Assembly (NCBI GenBank): GCA_001600455.1
Contig: BCKC01000002.1
Coordinates: 2,556,171-2,620,170, forward strand
Source of the DNA: Endocalyx cinctus
Taxonomy: Eukaryota; Ascomycota; Sordariomycetes; Amphisphaeriales; Apiosporaceae
Length of the DNA stretch: 64,000 bases
Reading direction: 5' to 3'
The translations under genes were made by a program, and so were the position numbers. Below the pieces are notes generated by a model. It saw only the letters and a program-made list of their open reading frames with translations. It did no database searches and was not told the DNA's origin. Positions 60,636-64,000 of the stretch are shown here, one piece after another. Position 1 is the first letter of the stretch. Each line of letters opens with the position of its first letter.

Positions 60636-62346
60636 TCACAACATGAGTAAACTACCGATAATCAACAAACCGCAACCCCATAACGAAGCCGTCGTCGAGC
60701 CGGCGCCCGCCTGAACGATGTTCGAGGTAGGCGTAGCCGACGGCGAAGCCGTGGGGAACGCGTAACCTAGAGGAGTAGGCGTTCCCGTGGCGAGCTCGAG
60801 GGACGTGAACATGCTCGCGGGAAAGGTCGTCGTGTTGAGGTAATGAGTCGCGTCCGCGGTAGCGAGCGTGTCGGCTCCGGTGGTAGAAGCGGCGGCCGTG
60901 GTCGTCACGGCCGGAGTGGACGTAGCCACGATAAGCGTGGTCGGGATCGATACCGCGGAAGAAGAGGAAGAAGGAGAAGCGGCGGCGGTTGAAGAGGGCG
61001 AGGAGGAGGAGGAAGCGGAAGCGGAAGGGGTCTCGACGTTGGTCGAGTTGAGCCACGTGTCGAGCACGCACTGGGTCAAGAGCTGGTTGTCGACTAAGCC
61101 GTTACCTTGCTGCGAAGGTGTCAAGCTGAGCACGTAAGAGGTGTCGAAACTTCCGGCCGCCCAGCCGATCATGCCGACGAAGACGTCCGAGTTTTGGTTG
61201 ATAAACGCGTTTTGCGCACAGAAAGACGTGAAACACTTTCGACGAGAATTAGTCATTAACAACGAGAGTAAACATCCTAGGAAAATAGAACTTACCGAAG
61301 AATCGCTAGAAGCGCCCGTCTCGCTCACGAAGCCCTTCCGTCCCGCCGTTCGGAGGTAATCGGCGACGGTAGCGAAAGCGTCTACGTTATCGGTCACGCA
61401 AGCGGCGTGCGTGCCCGAGTTATCCTCGTCGAGGTACTTGTGAATGTCGAGGAGGAGGTTATCCGTGGACCCGTCCGGGTTCGTGACGGCCATGAGGGCG
61501 TCGGCGCTCCCGCTCGAGACCAGCGTCGCGGCGCTGTCGAAGTTGGTACCGGGGAGCAGGATCATCTGAGTACCGGCCCCGGCGTCGCGGATCGCCGCGA
61601 CGGCCTTCTGGCAGGTCTGGGCCCAGACGCCGACGTCGAGGTCGTGCGGCTCGTTCATCAGCTCGAACACGACTTTCGACTCGCCCGCGTACTTTCCCGC
61701 GAGCGCCCCCCACAGGGCCGCGAACTGCTCGTCCGTCGGCCCTCCTTGCCCGATGATCCCGCCGTTCCAGCGCGCGAAGTTGTGGATGTCGATCATGCAG
61801 TACGCGCCCGTGGCGAGGCAGGCTTGCATCAGCTGGTCGTACTGCGCGAGGTTTCCGGAGTCGAGGTCGCCGCCGAGGTTGTTGTTCACGAGAAACTGCC
61901 ACGAAGTTGCTACATATCACGTGAGTTAGTTATTGACTCACTCCGCCGTTATTCTCTCATCCTGGAGGTGGAAAAATAGGAAGAATGCGTACGGAGTCTC
62001 ATAATATTCATCCCATCATCGTTCACAAAGTGTTGCATCTGTTTCGGTCCCTGACTGAGAGGTAGTTGGGCGGAGCCTGTAGGACAGTTCCCCTGGAGTA
62101 CTAAGTCAGCATGAATCTCCCTTCATATATTTCTGGTCCCTCTTCTTTCTCAAATTATAATAGATAACTTTCTTACATCAATCTCACATCCAAAATCACC
62201 GCCAGCTATAGCAATACCCTATTTATCTCCATGTTAGTGATTTTCGGTCTGTGATACTTCGAGGGTACACAACATACCAAAAATTGGACCTTGGCTAAGA
62301 CAGCGGGAGCAAGTCCCAGCAAAGTGACGAAAGTTTGGAAATGCAT
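60636..62346 (-). CDS. GH5 cellulase (endo-beta-1,4-glucanase) with probable GPI anchor
   Basis: Exons are 62346-62278, 62218-62177, 62092-61993, 61909-61296 and 61235-60636 (1,425 coding bases, 474 residues). A signal peptide (HFQTFVTLLGLAPAVLA) leads into GIAIAGGDFGCEID, MNIMRLPTSWQFLVNNN, MIDIHNFARWNGGIIGQGG and VFELMNEPHD. The acid/base Glu is at 157 and the nucleophile Glu is at 267 in GFVSETGA. These mark the subfamily 5 secreted endoglucanases that cut internal bonds in cellulose. The catalytic domain ends near 355, then a Ser/Ala/Thr-rich linker follows. The last ~15 residues (LWGCGLLIIGSLLML) are hydrophobic, as in GPI-anchored proteins. No cellulose-binding module is present. Exons 1-3 are small and easily missed. 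Confidence 0.92.
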
Positions 62347-63765
62347 GGTTAACACTTTTTGATAGGTCAAAATGTCTTCTTTTTTAAATTTTTCTTTATT
62401 TAATTTATAGTCTTAAAATAACGACGGATCACGAAATGAAGCAGAAAATAAGTTTTTGTTAAAATGACTGCATCAAGCAAAAAACGAAGCGAATGTAAAA
62501 TATAAAATGGTAAATACAACAACCAAGTATGTATATAAACAACGAATGGAACAGCCCAAGTGAAGGAACTGGGAATAAGAACGAAAGTGAAGCAAAAAAA
62601 AAAAAAAAAAATTTGCAACGACGAAGCGAAAGACTCGAAAGATCGTGATATAAAAGAAAAAAAAAATAAAAATAAAGGTAGACAAGAAAAAAGACCAATC
62701 AAGAACTGGTTCAGATGAAGAGCGGTTCAGACTCTATTTGAGGAAGCGAAAGGTAACGGAAACCAGGAATTACTTAAAATGATCTGCTCAGGGGGTAGTT
62801 CTTTTGCATACATAGTGGCAGAGTGGTTCGCTCGTCAGAAAAAAAAAAAAAAAAAAAAAGCCAGTCAGCGAACCGCTGGACGAACCCGGGGGGGCTATGT
62901 GGTTCGGGTAGTTTAGACGAAAACTCTCATACTCCTTACAAGTTCGGATTATGCCGATTTCTCTTAAAGGAGAAGCCTATGAAAAAAGTATAGAGCTAAC
63001 TCAAAAGAGGTGTGGGTGGGATGTTGGATTACTGGGAATTTCTCGTATGTAAAACGTCAAGTGTCTCACAATCAGCAAGCCTCCAAGGTCACCATCCAAA
63101 ACCATCTTGGTCTTCATCCAAGGACAAAACTACATATTTGTCGCATGATTCCCGAGTTTTATTTTTGACGTGCCTCTGGATTAGCAAGAATATCCGCCAA
63201 GGTAACGAGTGCATGAAGTGGATAGAGAGGTTTTTCTCGCAGTGTGGATTTGGAAACCTTTTCATCGGCGATGCGATGAATCATCGCGTTCCACGAAGCA
63301 ACTCAGTCTCGGTTTCGAAAGTTTCGTTCAGTATTTAGCGACGGTTCAAAATTCCCCTTTTCTTTCTCATCCATTTTCTTTCGTTAGATGGATGGATTCA
63401 TTTGTATACTATGAAACACAGATAAGTCACAATCGTGAACATGATGCCAGGCTAGAAAATATATATTCCCAACAAGTTCAAGGAGTAGTAATGGTTCAAA
63501 GAGAGACCAAAAAAGACACAGAAAAAATTAAGCCCCCATCCGTTGAGAACGCCCAGGTGTAATATTCTACAAGAACAAGAGCCAAGCAGTACTCGATACG
63601 AGGCGGCGCAAAAGCCACCAACAATAAAAATAAGAGGAATCAAACTCTCATTTTACTTTTCTCGTAAGCAAAAAAGGAATATATCTATGATAAGACATGA
63701 ACAAGAATAAACAGATATTGTAAGAAAAAGAGGCTGCGTAGGATGCGACGCGAAATTGGTACTCT
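62347..63765. other. intergenic region
   Basis: No gene is supported. Open minus frames at 62400-62702 are Phe/Leu-rich because the plus strand is A-rich there (A17-A18 runs at 62594 and 62839). Frames at 63012-63562 lack coding features. The start of the region is the GH5 promoter. Confidence 0.5.
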
Positions 63766-64000
63766 TTAATCATCCCATTCCTCGTCGTACTGATCAATCA
63801 GTCGATTCTCATCCTCCCGACTATTCCGGCCTCTTCCTGCGGAGCCAGATCCTGATATGTAATGGTAGCCGCGTCGACTCGGGAGAAGACGCGAGCAGGA
63901 CGAGGTAGCGATTACAAATAAGTCCTAAAAACGGGGAGGTCATGCGTTAGTAGTTGATAGAACTTTTTTTTCGTAGTAGAAGAATAGAACTCACGCAAAG
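63766..64000 (-). CDS. C-terminal exon of a gene leaving the window
   Basis: The last exon is 63924-63766 (52 residues and stop). It follows a 70-base intron (63925-63994: GTGAGT donor, CTACTAACG branch, TTTTTAG acceptor), with six bases of the preceding exon at 63995-64000. The visible tail is DLFVIATSSCSRLLPSRRG, then YHYISGSGSAGRGRNSRED and a very acidic end (QYDEEWDD). It looks like the cytosolic tail of a conserved protein. There is too little to name the family. Confidence 0.7.

Noticed and set aside
61407..61979. Plus-strand 190-codon frame opposite the GH5 gene
   Set aside because: It is antisense to conserved cellulase motifs and has Val/Arg-rich shadow composition.
62400..62702. 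Phe-rich membrane-like small proteins
   Set aside because: Three overlapping frames are all open because the plus strand is A-rich. This is a composition effect.

Overview
The window is nuclear DNA from a filamentous ascomycete (Pezizomycotina). The evidence is protein-coding genes with short introns (about 50-120 bases) that have GT..AG ends and CTAAC/CTGAC-like branch points, AT-rich gaps between genes, and families typical of this group: a HeLo-like/NACHT STAND protein, a DUF1996 secreted protein, a GH5 cellulase with a probable GPI anchor, a PDR-independent sterol glucosyltransferase homologue, Ybp2/glomulin and a Ptc1-type PP2C. A finer placement is not supported by what can be read here. 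Most genes are split by introns, so I rebuilt exon chains by hand. Every chain reported keeps frame and ends at a stop codon.

Layout. 0-2.2 kb: the 3' part of a DUF218/YdcF protein, and a two-exon FAD monooxygenase on the minus strand. 4.8-6.4 kb: an eight-exon secreted DUF1996 protein. 8.4-10.2 kb: PP2C phosphatase (Ptc1 type). 11.2-12.6 kb: a complete Tc1/mariner element with terminal inverted repeats, a TA duplication and a transposase gene interrupted by one intron. 12.6-15.1 kb: an AT-rich stretch without genes. 15.1-19.1 kb: a 1,224-residue ADF-H (cofilin-type) protein. 21.9-24.0 kb: two small unrecognised genes and a 60-base tandem repeat. 24.9-27.1 kb: a four-exon conserved-looking protein of unknown function. 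27.4-28.1 kb: an NDUFAF2-like complex I assembly factor. 29.1-31.2 kb: a calponin-homology/transgelin-like protein with a long tail. 33.1-35.8 kb: a single-pass membrane protein with a PAN/apple-like ectodomain, convergent with a carboxy-muconate cyclase-like beta-propeller. 37.2-40.4 kb: a NACHT STAND (NLR-like) protein with a C-terminal membrane helix in a second exon. 40.7-44.2 kb: a sterol glucosyltransferase-like protein. 45.3-49.9 kb: two near-identical ~205-base repeats made largely of hairpins, flanking a PEBP-like secreted protein and a secreted isochorismatase-family hydrolase. 53.7-55.2 kb: a SET-domain protein with a signal-like N terminus. 56.5-57.3 kb: an unrecognised intronless gene. 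57.9-59.7 kb: a Ybp2/glomulin-family protein. 60.6-62.3 kb: a GH5 cellulase. 63.8-64.0 kb: the last exon of a minus-strand gene that leaves the window.

The genes do not form one obvious pathway or biosynthetic cluster. Two actin-linked proteins (ADF-H and calponin homology) lie 10 kb apart. Several secreted or cell-surface proteins are scattered along the window. The most unusual items are the hairpin-rich repeat pair (one copy has a clean 5-base target duplication and sits in the promoter of the hydrolase gene), the NLR-like protein with a cryptic C-terminal transmembrane exon, and the apparently intact Tc1/mariner copy with a 38-residue D-to-E spacing. No tRNA, rRNA or CRISPR array was seen.
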